From Seiridium cupressi (taxonomy: Eukaryota; Ascomycota; Sordariomycetes; Amphisphaeriales; Sporocadaceae): 64,000 nucleotides of DNA. A program made the translations under genes and the position numbers. Below, piece by piece: positions 34,353 through 46,670 of this stretch; the stretch's first letter is position 1, and each line of letters opens with the position of its first letter. The notes under the pieces were generated by a model. That model saw only the letters and a program-made list of their open reading frames with translations, did no database searches and was not told where the DNA came from. The stretch lies in the NCBI GenBank assembly GCA_036674765.1, contig JARVKI010000133.1:1-64000 (forward strand), written 5' to 3'.

Positions 34353-35522
34353 GAGTGCGGTATCCTTGAGTTGGTCGAGACCCGTTTTAAGCTGCTAATC
34401 GGTGATACAGGAACCAGTCGGTGTTTACAGAATATCGAGAGACGGCAGATTCATCGAGGCATGGCAACAGCGGTCAGTTATATTTATTTTCTAAATGCAA
34501 CGCACGGGTGATGGTGGTATGTTCTCAAAAAGTTCTGCAGAAAGTGGTCTGACAGGCATACGAGGAGCCGATAAGAAGTGGAATCTTGAGGCTCAAGAGT
34601 CAGGGGCTCCCGGTCTAGAATGGACCAGCGAATACATGCCGCGAGGGATTGTTGCAACGAAAAGCAACGAGGCTTGGGTGAAAAAAGTAAGGAATCGGCC
34701 CTTGTCGGGAATGAAATATATCTGAGCACCCAAGCTAGCGAGTGCCGTCCATATTTGGTATTTACGTCAGTTCCGAAACGTTCCTTAAGCTGAGTCATGG
34801 TTAACTTCTTAAATTCGACCATTGGGAGCACGGTTGGCTAGCGTCAGCGCAATTCGCATTGACCTAATTCTGCTGGCTCTGATCTATCAAAAGCCGTCGT
34901 TGGCAGGCTGGACGGTCTCGTCAGCTATGGACAATTTCCTTGGATGGAAGTTGAGAAGCCATCATCGACCGCTTACCGCTGGTGGCTCAATGGCCCTGGC
35001 GCGTTTTTGCCATCATGTTTTGACTTCAACGTGGCACTTCCCATTTAGTCAACAGCATCTATCCTGCACCAATGAGACTGCAAAGAATCCCGAGATTACT
35101 GTCCCAGCACCGAGTTATTTCCGTCCATCACAGCTGCATCACCCGTAGAAACTTTGCTCGTCCCATTGCGAATTATCTAGCTACAAGGCAGTGTGGATAA
35201 GTAGCGTCGTGGGTCCCGTAGTACGGATCGGATCGGAGAGCGTCTTATCTTATCGCTGGCGTGATGGACGGCGGCTTGGCGCTCAGATCCGGCCCCGTGG
35301 CCCCGACAGAGTCTAAACTCTCCTCGCGGATGACAAAGTTCGCAGCACGCAATCTGTGCTGACGAGAACATCCGCGCCGCCGTAAACGCAGTCCAGCCCA
35401 CGACTTCGGAACAGAGTCATGCCCGCAGAGGACCTGCATCTGCCATCATCGACCCTGCCCGCCCCGACGTATCAGTTACGATAGCGACTATATCTCCGAC
35501 CTTGACGTGGGGCAACTTCACG
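34353..35522. promoter_or_regulatory. Divergent intergenic region, F-box-like gene / cystinosin-like gene
   Basis: 1.17 kb holding both promoters. Short frames within it begin with non-ATG codons or overlap each other, and nothing is recognised. Confidence 0.5.
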
Positions 35523-36460
35523 ATGCAATTCCTCGTCGTCCTCTCCGCCGTGTTCGGCTGGGTCTACACCATCTGCTGGTCTGCCTCCTTCTATAGCCAG
35601 CCGCTGCTGAGCTACCGGAGGAAGTCGACATCGGGGACCACTGTGGACTTCCCACTCATCAACACGTTTGGTACGGTAGACCCCTTACCTCATTTCCCGC
35701 TTGCACAACTCCAGTCCTGGAGACAACGTGCGGTGGGCCCGGCATATGGCGACTAACAAGTAGTTTTCTCACAGGCTTCTGCGCGTACTTCACCTCCAAT
35801 GCCGCATTCTACTGGTCGCCCCTGATCCGCCATCAATATGCGCTACGCAATGGCGAAGGCCACGAACCCACCGTCGCATTCAACGACATCGTCTTCGCCC
35901 TGCACGCCGTCATCGTCTGCACCATAACGACTTCGCAATACTTCCTTCCATCGCTCTGGGGCTTCGAGCATGCACCCGGCATTAAGCCGTCACGCATGAT
36001 TCTTGGTGTAGCCACAGGTTCCATCATCGCCGTCGCTGTCGTCATCTTCATCGTGGCCGGCCAAGACCCGTCCGCCGATGCGCGCCATGTCTGGGCCTGG
36101 CTCGATGTCGTGTACACCATCTCGTACGTCAAGCTGTTCGTGACGCTGATCAAGTACGCGCCACAGCTGTGGTACAACGCTCGCAACAAGAGCACCAAGG
36201 GGTGGAGCATCTGGCAGATCCTGCTGGACTTTGCCGGCGGCATTCTGAGCATCGCGCAGCTGGGCATTGATTCGTACCTTCAGGGCGATTGGACCGGTAT
36301 CACAGGCAACCCCGTGAAGTTCGCGCTGGGCAATGTGTCCATGCTTTACGATCTTTGCTTTATGACGCAACATTTCGTCCTGTACAGGGGTACCGATGGC
36401 GCGAAGGGTGAAAGAGAGGCGTTATTGGAAAGGGGTGAGGAGGATCGAAGATTGGATTAG
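35523..36460 (+). CDS. Cystinosin-like PQ-loop lysosomal/vacuolar transporter
   Basis: Seven-helix PQ-loop protein of the cystinosin/Ers1 family, which exports cystine from the lysosome or vacuole together with protons. Exons are 35523-35670 and 35775-36460, giving 277 aa. The 104-nt intron splits the Gly of NTFGFCAYF. The first PQ-loop-like repeat is at about residues 14-50 (SFYSQPLLSYRRKSTSGTTVDF). The second and clearer one is near 183-203 (KYAPQLWYNARNKSTKGWSIW), with the Pro-Gln pair and the KSTKGWS motif. An Asp in LLDFAGGILS matches the family's proton/cystine-coupling Asp region. The tail is hydrophilic (REALLERGEEDRRLD). The ATG at 35523 is the first in frame. Substrate assignment is by family. 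Confidence 0.88.
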
Positions 36461-37903
36461 ACGACTCAAATGTCTAATCGGGCCTCCAACAGGCGTTGTG
36501 AGAAGTAAATGTATATTGTCTAGTATAATTTGCTGCCCCAGTGGTTCCAAAACCTGACATGGTCACGGGGCAGTTTGCCGTTTATATTCGTGCATCCCCA
36601 TCTGAAATAATGGTATATCCTAGCAACCAGAGATTTGGAGGCTTATTGACACGATAATGAATACTCTGGGACTTTCATCACACCTTCACACATCTGCGAG
36701 TGCTTATAGCAGCTGCCACTGTCACGTAGCTGAAGGCTCAGAGACTAGTCTACACCACCGGATAGAGATGTAGAAGCGAAGGGTATTCGGACTTCGCACT
36801 GCCAATACAAATCCTAGCCATCATTCGTCCGATTGCTGCATCGCTCGAGTAGTTGTGGCTTTGTACTACGTTACGGTCTTTTCGCGCGATTTAGGCAGAT
36901 ACCAGCACTTTTGTAGTGTCATACTAAGGAGTAGTATCAACCAGCAGCCTCAAAGCTCAAGGTCTTGTTGTAGGACGGCCAAGTTCCGCGGTGCATCAGC
37001 GGAGAGGAGTTATCTTTCAAGGTAATTTACCCCATATCTCACTTGGCGGGCTCTCTGTATAGAGGGCGGTAATGCTATGGCTGGTCAGTCATGTGCATGG
37101 AGCGCTTTTTTCTAATGCTTAAACGCCAAATCGTGGGGGGATGCTGGGAGCTGTGAACGGTCTCGCTGATAGCCACCGACCTGTCTGTGCCACGCGATTC
37201 CAGACAACGGCTAATCGAAGGCATCGTGTAACGGTAGGAGTTTCGACATTTCCCAAACGACTTCGACCTACCGAGACATTAATAAGACACGAGCAGATGT
37301 GTACTCCCATGTCTGCCCTCCACCGCCATGAGGTGGGTGGCATGTCCACCCTAGAGTGAGCACATGGCAGGATGTTTTGCCATGTAAGGGTCAAATCTCA
37401 CAAATGATGAGAGGTCGATATCAGGCCGCCCCATGCTGACGCTACTTGGCTGTTCGTAGCTTAATGGCTTGGCCGCGGGGTACCCTGCTCATGTTGCAGC
37501 ACGACCAATTGGGCTTCACCAAGTCTGGACTTTTGGCCCTCAAGAGTTATGTTCTCCGTCTCGGCAAATTCCAGGGTTATGTCGGTTTTGCGAATCAGAT
37601 CCGCCCTCAGCTGGTGAAATGGACCCCGGGATATATGCCGAGCGGCAGACCTCTAGTAGGATCCCAGAAGCCTGTATGCTTGGGCAAGGGACGACGGCAG
37701 GGCCTAGATTCTGTAATGACATAACTTGACTATTACCCCGGGATCAGCAGAGTCAGAGTTGAGGAGAGATTTTCCCTCCTGTGCTGCAGTTCGTCGTAGC
37801 TACATATTGCCGTGTCTCGCCGTCTGCTTCTCGTGCCCAGTTGTCGCCAATCCTCACACGTGCAATGATACACGAGTTGCGATTCTTCTACTGAACCAAA
37901 ACC
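36461..37903. other. Intergenic, cystinosin-like gene to MFS gene
   Basis: 1.4 kb between two plus-strand genes, holding the 3' flank of the first and the promoter of the second. No gene or repeat is recognised. Confidence 0.55.
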
Positions 37904-39515
37904 ATGTCCACCGAGGAGAAAGATCTGCCAGTCCAGGTGGAGTTGTCCGATAAGAGCGACCACTCTATTCAAACGCCACAATGGACGGAAGCCGAGGAGA
38001 CTGCTGTCAGACATAAGCTGGACTGGCAGATCGTGCCGATAGTAACGCTCCTTTACTTACTCTGCTTTCTGGACCGGTACGTCCCCGAGCTTTCGTGACA
38101 TCCTACAAATGGGTAAAGGGGAGAGTGGATTAGGAGAGCATGCTGACACGACTCTGACAGATCCAACATTGGCAATGCCCGGATTCAGGGGATGGACAAG
38201 GAGCTGGATCTCAGTGGTTTCCGGTTCAACTGGGCGCTGTCTATTTTCTACATCGTCTATCTATGCTTCGAAGTCCCGAGCAATATAATTCTGAAAAAAG
38301 TCGGGCCACGTTTCTTCATTCCTGGGCTCGTGGTCGGCTTTGGCTTTGTCTCCATGTGCACGGCTTTCGTCAGGACTTTCGAGCAGCTATGTGCCATGCG
38401 CGCGCTTCTGGGTATCTTCGAAGGCGGTGCTATGCCCGGTATTGCGTTCTTTCTCAGCTCGTTCTACAAGCGAAAGGAACTGTATTTTCGCGTCGGGATC
38501 TATGTCTCTGCGGCGTCGATGGCGGGTGCGTTTGGGGGTAAGCTTCAACTTCTCGATACCTATATGCCAGCTCTACTAACCAAGGGTAGGGCTGCTTGCG
38601 ACCGCCCTCACGCGGATACCGACCTGGGGGACAGCTGCGTCGCCGATAGGCACATGGCGCAATATCTTCTTCTTTGAAGGCATTCTTACCATGATCGTCG
38701 GAGCCTTGGCCCCGATCATCCTCCCACAGAGTCCCTCCAGCTCCAAGCGACTAAATCCTCGAGAGCAATGGATCGCAGAGGAGCGCCTGCGTCTCGAGCA
38801 CAAGTCCTACTCCAACGAAAACGTCAAGCCGAAACACATCAAGAGAGCCGTCTTCAACATCATGAACTATATCTGCGCCGGTGGCTTCTTCCTAATCAAC
38901 GTCACCGTGCAGGGAATATCAGTGTTTATGCCCACCCTGCTGTCGGAGTTGGGCTGGACTTCTACCAAAGCCCAACTCTATAGTGTCCCTCCCTACGTGT
39001 TAGCTTCACTTGTGGCCATCGCCATCGCATTCATCAGCGACAAGACGGCCATGCGTGGCATATACCTAGCCGCCTTCACACTCCTGGGGATCACGGGCTT
39101 TTCCGTTTTGCGTTGGAGCGACAACGATAATATAAAGTATATGGGTGTCTATTTTGTTGCCATTGGTGCTTTCCCCGGAGGGCCAGGGTTCCTGTCATGG
39201 GGTCTTAATAATTCGGCCGGCCCAGCGGTTCGGGCTGTATCAGGCGGTTACATTGTTTCTCTTGGAACTGCTGGTGGTATCTTGGCTACTTGGGCATACC
39301 TGTCGAGGGACGCTCCCGATTTCCATATCGGTCATTCGATCAATCTCGGTGCTCAGTTCATGACTCTGGCTTTGTCTCTCTTTGGCATTGCGTACTGCAA
39401 GTGGGAAAACCGGCTGAGGGCTAGGGGCGGTCGTGACCATAGGCTCGAAGGGTTAACGGAGGAGCAGAAAGCCGATCTGGGATATAGGCATCCCGATTTC
39501 AGGTATATTGCGTGA
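37904..39515 (+). CDS. MFS transporter, anion:cation symporter (Dal5/Tna1-like) family
   Basis: Plasma-membrane major-facilitator transporter of the fungal family that includes allantoate, nicotinate, biotin and pantothenate permeases. The substrate cannot be read from sequence. Exons are 37904-38076, 38161-38537 and 38590-39515, giving 491 aa with introns of 84 and 52 nt. The pattern is a hydrophilic N-terminus ending in EAEETAVRHKLDWQIVP, helix 1 with LLYLLCFLDRSNIGNA (the family's helix-1 signature), helix 4-5 with MRALLGIFEGGAMPG (about residue 133) and LSSFYKRKEL. A central cytoplasmic loop follows, then six more helices including GGPGFLSWGLNNSAG and YIVSLGTAGGILATW. The C-tail ends LGYRHPDFRYIA, typical of the family. 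The region around both introns is fully restored by GT-AG splicing. Confidence 0.9.
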
Positions 39516-42500
39516 TGTTGGCTAGCCAGCCTAGTAGTTGTCAGTGGTCTTCAATTTTGGAACGTACTCAATGTATCTCACTGCTTGTATGTAGCAACAT
39601 TTAGATTAAGGACAGTGTCATGGGAGGAGGCTAGTCTGGTGGAGATACAAAAACAATAGAACACTGTCACTGGCCCCCAAGAAGCAACACATATATAGTA
39701 GACAAGAGGAGCTGAATGTTGCTCACTACACCCGCTCCCATGCCCCGGATCCGCATTGTATTCATGACGATCTTGATGTCTTTCTGCAACGGAAAACCCA
39801 TGACACCACTGCTAAGATCTTTCAAATCTTCTACTATGATACGAAGTTGCATTCCATGTGAGAATAAAAAATAAGATAGAGAGTTCAAAGTTACTTTCGG
39901 TGGTACAAAAAGTCATAAATGTCCTCTATGTGTAACCATGGTAGTCCCAAAGGACTACAGCAATTGTTCTTACTTAGTCACACCTGGCGCATCGTACTAT
40001 AACGAAGGCATAGAGAATATTGTATTTCCTTCTCTTCCTTATTTTCTTTACTTGAATAATAGGTTAGAATCTGAATTTATGTTAGACATCTTTTCTCTGA
40101 ATAGGATGTCAATTAGATAAATTTTGTCTGCATCGCGAACATTAGTAGATGCAATGCTATGTCTATTCCTCATGGAAAAAGGCCATAGAATAGACATACA
40201 TTTAGCAACAGAAGGGAAACATAGGCCGCTGTGAGCTCATGAGCTTGTTGCTATAACCGATTTTCTTTAACAGTCAACGATGAAATCATATATCTTCAAT
40301 CCGGATGATAGTCGGTGGACTTTTCACTTGGCCCTGTCTTCATTCGATCAATTTTCAATCGGTGTAGACGGCTAGAGAGCGCTAGTTGCAGGCTCGTCGC
40401 GGGCGACCATTATCGTAAGCCAATATGTAAACAGCAGCATGATTAAGGCGACTGATGATATTGCTGTAGTCGCCGATAGGACCTAATCATCGTCGAATGA
40501 AACTAAAGCGATCGAGGGAATCAGGAGCAATTGTATATTGTCACGCAGGGAACACCAGCCCATTTCCTGGGGAACAGAGACGTTATTGTATTGCAGATCA
40601 TCCTCATTTCCCGAATAAATTGAGGTATAGCATTTTGTTTTTCTTGCTGATTATTTTGTCGTCAGAAACAAGGATGGGTCTGGGCGCGGAAGCTTTTCTG
40701 CTCCAACTTCAAGATCGTCTCCTAAGCGTCTCGTTACTTACCCACCACTCGAGCAGAAAGTTCTTAGTGTTACTGTTGAAATTATGTGTGATATTGGACA
40801 TGAAAATACCATTAACATATCACGCTCTGCACATCCCATCCATTTGCGGTTGCCGTTGGCATTACACCGCTATTCTCAGCTGGTAATGGGCTGATTGCTG
40901 CTACAAAACGTGGTCCCCTGCCCCCTTACTGCGACTTGTACTTGGCACAAGTGATGAAATCGTTGAATCTCTGCCCCTGATCCACCCAAGGTTTTATCGA
41001 ATTTCGACTTTTCGTGTTGTATGTTGACCCCAAATGCCCCATGACTTCCCAGCCTCAGAATTTCCAAGCTAGCATGTCTGGATCGAGTGAAATTGACTAG
41101 TCTCCTATCTAGCTTCTGATTGGCCGTAGTGGGGCTGATTATAGTCTTTCCCCCACCCCCATTCAAAGCCTAGCTCCGAGCGCGACATTCCCCGTTTCGG
41201 TAACTGGCTCTGACTGCCAAGCCGTTGTACCCGAGTAGTGCGAAGCGGGTAATGAAAATCAGTTTCCCTGCACCTTCCTTCCTTTCTTTTCTCTCTTGCG
41301 CACCCGGGAAGATCCCGCGCTAAGCCCAACAAGGCTCGATTCCGAGCACAAGAAACTTTAGTTCAACGTCAACAAAAGGGACGTCATTTCAAGATGTTCG
41401 CTGTCGCAAAGCGTCGCGCATTGGATTTTGCAGGCTGCATCCATCGTCGGATGTTGTCGAAGGTGGCGGAATGGCCTGGGTGTGGTCCAGATATGTTTGC
41501 GACGAAGGGCGCCATCAGAACCGGGCTTGGAAGCTGCCCGCTAGTTAGGGCTGGTTTATCCGGCCGCCCTGCGCGACAACGCCGCTGAGGAAGTGAAGAG
41601 CTGCGCATTAGATGCAGGCCACTGAATCGCGGAACAGGATTTTGGCATGTTGGCGACGTGTCAAGTGGCGCCGCCGCTTTTGAGGTGCATCGCCAGGATT
41701 CTGCATTGACTGTGGGTGCGCGTGACAGGCGCCGGGGAAAGAGGTGCACGCCCACGGGTTTCCGAATCAGTGGCTCTACAAAGAGACAGACACACGGTCT
41801 GGTGTTCTGTATTCTGCTCTCGGATTGATTCAAACAAAGTGTTACTGGAGTCACTTTAACTCATGCCCAAGTATTTTCGTGACCCAGCAGCTGGATGACT
41901 GAGGACTCTTATTTGCACTATCATTTCGTGCAGTGCCTGATAAGGTCGATATACGCCTGATCTTCCCTGATACGAACCTAAGCAATAGAGACAGAAGGAG
42001 AACAAAACTAGGAAAACAATGAATGAACAGGCCAATCGACTCAAAATCACACATATTTACCATCCGACATAGGAGAAGAAAAACAAAGAGAGGGACGCGA
42101 GTTTCCTCTCTCCGACCTTCACTCGTACAAGCCTTTCTAGATGTTCTTCACAGAAACCATCTCTCTTCCCCATTCCAAGCTACGAGGGGTAGGCCAAAGG
42201 ACCATACATCCATTCTTTCCACCAACTCCAGTTTTGACCGCCGCCTCTTGGCTCCGCCTCGCCTGTCTTTTGTTTTTTTTTCAACACGCCCTAATTTCCA
42301 ACGTCCTCCGCTGTGAGATTTTGGTCACATGCAATAGCAAGAGCATTTAGTATAGCTTGTGGAAGTAACAAAGTAGACCAAACGCCTCAAAGACCGAGAT
42401 CAAGTGCGAAGGAGCGGATGACCCCCGAAGGCCGTTCAATAGATTCCAGTCGCTGTTGCGCCGACACCGTTGTTACTCCAGTTGAAAATCGACCATGATA

Positions 42501-42722
42501 AAGAAACAAAATTTTGGTTGAGCATAAGTATAGCACTACGGCTTCTTGATGCGGATGCGGATGTGGATGCGTATGGAGGCTTGGTACTCATGCTCGGCAT
42601 CACGATGAGCGGGACCAATGACCATGGGCCTCGCCTCGCCTATGAGACTGGATTACAGCTAGGCGCGGCTCTGGACGAGTGATGCGAGGTGTGAAACACC
42701 GAAAGGTGCCTCCCAGCACTTT
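39516..42722. other. 3.2-kb gene-poor convergent interval
   Basis: The interval lies between the MFS gene (+) and the zinc-cluster gene (-), which converge. Frames are short or lack an ATG; 40497-40886 (129 codons) opens with ATG but resembles nothing. It contains a hairpin at 40159-40197, annotated separately. A pyrimidine-rich tract ending in a T8 run lies at about 42245-42285. Confidence 0.55.
40159..40197. repeat. Inverted repeat / potential hairpin
   Basis: ATGTCTATTC at 40159-40168 is exactly complementary to 40188-40197, separated by 19 bases that add imperfect pairing (CATGG with CCATA). This gives a stem-loop in an otherwise empty region. Its role is unknown; it could be a terminator-like RNA hairpin or the remnant of a small inverted-repeat element. 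Confidence 0.6.
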
Positions 42723-44696
42723 CTACCGCTTTCGTTTCTTGTTCTTGTCACTCATCGGTGGGGCCATCGGTGCGCTGATAGGGGCAGCCGGGAGCAGGAT
42801 GGGCTGAGGCATGTTTTCTGTTGTTTTCACGGGAACCCCCATATGTCGCCCATACCGGCCTTTGCGACCGTTGCCTTCATCTTCGCTCACGCATTGGTCC
42901 GCGGTGAGACCAGCATCCCGGCAGCGCCCACAAGGTCGTTGGCGATCGCAACCTTTCTTGCTCTTACGGCAACGTTGGCAACGAGGCTTGGTGGACAAAT
43001 CTGGCTGGTCATCATCCCCTTGCTGACCAGAGACGAAACCAGTGCCAACAATCGAAGGCTTGCGCGACTGCGCAGGAAGAGATGTGGGCGACATTGGGCC
43101 AGTAGCCGAAACACTGTTGGACTTCTTGACCTTGTTGACCAGTGGCTTCGGGATCTTGGATTTGGATTTTTCGCTACCCGTCTTTAAGCTGGGCAAGCGT
43201 GGTTTCTGGGATGTGGACTTGATACTAGTCATGTGGGTGCCGTCTTCACCACCATCCTCGTAGTCGGCGTCGTCACCACTAGCCTCGGCGTGTTCCCGAG
43301 CGATGAAATGGCTCTCGGTGGTCTGGTACAACCTGCTGTTGGTCGCCGGTATGTCCATCTTTTGGCGACGAGGAGGCGGGAGCTCATCTCCGCTGTCACT
43401 ATCACCGTCGCTGGTGGCCCCGGTCGAGGACGCAGCATCAGCTTTGCCGCTGAATGTATCATCCAGGGTGGAAGCGGAAGTCCTTCCATGTGAGACGTTA
43501 GACATATCGCCGAGTCTCATGAGCTGTAGTGCGACATCCTTGTCCTCCTCAGACATATTGCTGCCAATGGTAGGATCGGGGGTGGGTAAGATGCCAGGCG
43601 GGTAACCAATGCTATTGCGATGACGCCTCGAGTCGGTGTTGGGGGTAGCATACATGCCGAAATGGCTATAGCCATGGCTATAGTTCTGAGGAGATTGGAG
43701 CGGTCGAGGATTGGTAAAGGGGTTCTGGCCCGGGTGCGCGAAAGGAATAGCAGATCGATGAGGATCAGCACGCCGCGCTGGAGAAACAGACGGGTTGGAA
43801 GTAGCAGCCGGCATCTGCGGAGGCGCAAACAAGGGCAGCTCCTACGGATAGGCTGCGTTAGATAATGCTTCATGAATCGGGGACCGGCTGGAAGGTTGAT
43901 GTGACAGCGAACTTACCGAGCTCTCGAACTTGGCGCGTTTCCTGCGGCCACCCTCAACAATGTTTTCTACACTGATATCTGTATTGCCGATTGGCTCCTT
44001 GGCTTTGCTCGATACAGAAGGAGAGCCATTGTCACCACTGCTGTAGCCATTTATGCTATCACTGTGGTTGTCGTAGTTGGGCCCGCGGTTCTTGGAAGAA
44101 CGAGACCTGCCCTTCTTACCAGCGACAGGGTTGGTGCTGATCGACATGCTCCGCCGGCCGCGCTCTCCATTGGGAGAGACGCTCCGCTTTCTGGACGTTC
44201 TTGAGGACGGCCTGGATAGATGCTGGCCGAGATGCTGTGCCGGCTGACCAGGATAGTCAAGATTGGCGTATGCCTGGGCGCCAATCGCAGCGGGTGTATA
44301 ATCGCCAGTGACGAAAGGCACAGTTGGCCCTGGCGAGTCTTCAATAATCCTCACATAGACTACCATGTTATTCCTGAAGTTTTCGTATCCTGCGATCAGG
44401 GTGTTGCCCTGATCATCCTCAAAGCTGATGCCTTTGCTCCCGTTCGGCCCCGAGTATAGACCATAAAAGTTTTTGACCGTAGTCACGATCGAATCGGTGC
44501 TATCATGTGGATATATCTGTACCCGCAACGGAAGGCGCGCTTTGTATGGGGGTGATTGGCGGAAGAGAAGCTCAAATGCGACATGCTTGGGAGCTGCCGG
44601 CCTCACGGGCGATTCGCTGCCCATGCTGGAGCGGCCAGAGTAACTGGGCGCCAAATCATAGGGAGAATTGGAAGTCATGAGGTTTTGCAGCTCCAT
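42723..44696 (-). CDS. Nuclear regulator with C-terminal Zn2Cys6 cluster
   Basis: Probable transcription factor. Exons are 44696-43917 and 43841-42723, giving 632 aa; the 75-nt intron is in phase 0 between KFESS and ELPLF. Residues about 35-125 form a compact beta-rich domain (KHVAFELLFRQSPPYKARLP, FRNNMVVYVRII) of unknown fold. Long Ser/Pro-rich disordered segments follow, with basic patches (RTSRKRS, GGRRKRAKFE) that look like nuclear signals. A Zn2Cys6 binuclear cluster stands near the C-terminus (about residues 545-574), spaced C-x2-C-x6-C-x5-C-x2-C-x9-C, with the basic residues expected for DNA contact. The protein ends in KNKKRKR. Most fungal Zn2Cys6 factors carry the cluster at the N-terminus and have a middle homology region, which is absent here. 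The layout resembles a small class of Aspergillus regulators, but I cannot assign a name. Confidence 0.85.
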
Positions 44697-46639
44697 CCCA
44701 ATATGATTCTGGGCCTAGCGGAGTTGTGATCGGGAGACAGGAGTCTTTCAAATTTCAAGTTGGTGCTGCTAGATGTGGAGTCGCAGGGCGGTCAGGTTGT
44801 GACGTGTGAATCGGTCGCAAGCAGTTCGGGAGGTAGGTTAAGGAGACAACATTCGAAACGGTTTCAATTGAGCTGCTAAAACCCAACAGACATTAGCACG
44901 TATTCTTCCAAGCCGATATATCATCTCAAGGATAGAACGATGCGGATTGGAGTGGCTGTGAAGAGCCGAGTCTGCCACAGACGCAGGAACGGATTCTCGA
45001 GAACAGCCAAGCGGTACGGAGCGTTGACATAAAGACAGGAGAGCAAAGGAATGTAGATTTTATAGGCAATACTCGATCGCAACATGGTAGAGAGCGGAAA
45101 CGACTTACTGGAAAGTAGAAATGATGGTGGGAGGTGGCCCCCGGGTGCATTGAGCGTCCTCACCCAGGTGTCTGATGCCCGGCAGTCCAGGTCAACAAGG
45201 CGGATCGAGTGGGAGGAAGCTGGGCTCGAGAAGCAAGCGTTCTTCGGGAATACAGGCTTAGAATGACAAGAGATGGGTACGGAGATGGATTTGGATGCCT
45301 CGCCAGCCGACTGAGGAGTGTTTGGATGGCTCGGGGAGGAGGACAGTGAGGATCCGGGCTTTTTGTGAATCGGGGGGAGAGGTGTGAGGGTGTGCGACTT
45401 TTACGCAGTACACAGTAGAAAGTGGGTTCGAGGGAAGGCGCATGCAGCTACTTAGCCAGCCAGCAGACAGACTCAAGCAAGCAGCATTAACACACACTAA
45501 ATCAGATGCGCAGCAGTATTCGATGCTGCCGAACTTGTATTGGGCAGACTTCAGAATTATAGAGCCCACGAGAGGCCTTGCACTTTTGTCCAGTTCCTCC
45601 TTTTCTTCTCGCCCTCGGGGGAGCGCAGATGCCCTGGCGGTGCGGTGCTGGCGCTGCAACTTGATACAAGATTCTTGCCGTCACCTCCGCTTTTGGAGGT
45701 CGCTGGTTGGGCTAGGCGCCCAGGCCAGCATAGTCTCACTCCCAGCGAATAAACAGATACATAGCATAGTTTGCAGCTAAAACCTTGATGTCCTTGTTGG
45801 CGAGAGCAGAAATGACATGATCATCATGTGTATTGCGTCTATCCTTCTGCTGTCTGTCTCTCCATAGTTATGGCACATGCGCCCTGACAGTGCTAGATTC
45901 GCAAGCTGTGACAGTAGTAATATGGATGTCACGGTTGGGCGTTGTAACCCGCTCAGCGTCGGCTTCCTTGGATAGTGGACGGCATTACCCGGCGGATGTC
46001 GCAGCCAGACAGACATTCTCTCGTGCGCACACACTAGAACACAATACGAGCGACCTCTCGCGACTCTTATTCGGGAGCAGAAACATGATCGCAGTCTGCC
46101 CATACTGGGGCTTTCTCGAGCTTGCGACGAGGATTATGAAGCAGACTGGGGAGCTAACGACGGCTAGGTAATGTAGGTTTCTCATGCGCCGGTAGTACGA
46201 TGTGGAGGTGCCCATCCCCTGCGCCGGCCTTTCTTTCGTGCGCTGGATCTCCAGCAGATCCAAGTCTCGACCAAAGCATCAGAACACGCACCTGTGCAGA
46301 GCCTTCAGCGCAGGGCATCCGATTGTTGCGCTTGTGCAGCGTACTGTCGAATCTTAGCCTGCTATAGCTCCATACAGAAAGTCTTGCCATGTACATCCTC
46401 ATCGCACGCAGGTCCGACACCGAAATGTCAGGTGCCATTCGCTATTGTGTTGGGAGGTCAGCTCGGCCAATAGCGAGTTCCCCATCATGCGCCAGTTTGT
46501 CTGGGACAAGGGTTAGTTCTTCGCAGATAGCCACCGGTATGGATTCCATTGGCTTTGAACACCAGTTCGACAGCCAATTCTAGAGCGCGCGTCATGAGGG
46601 CCTTGAGGGAAGCAATCCCCCTCTTTCGGCACACACACT

Positions 46640-46670
<31 letters not shown>

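Noticed and set aside
37440..37520. Possible tRNA-like stretch (GTAGCTTAATGGC)
   Set aside because: No acceptor stem or TPsiC arm could be matched; no tRNA is called anywhere in the window.
40497..40886. 129-codon plus-strand frame
   Set aside because: No domain, poor codon pattern and no supporting neighbour; kept out of the gene list.
41384..41854. 156-codon minus-strand frame
   Set aside because: The frame starts with GTG and the product resembles no family; probably chance in a gene-poor interval.
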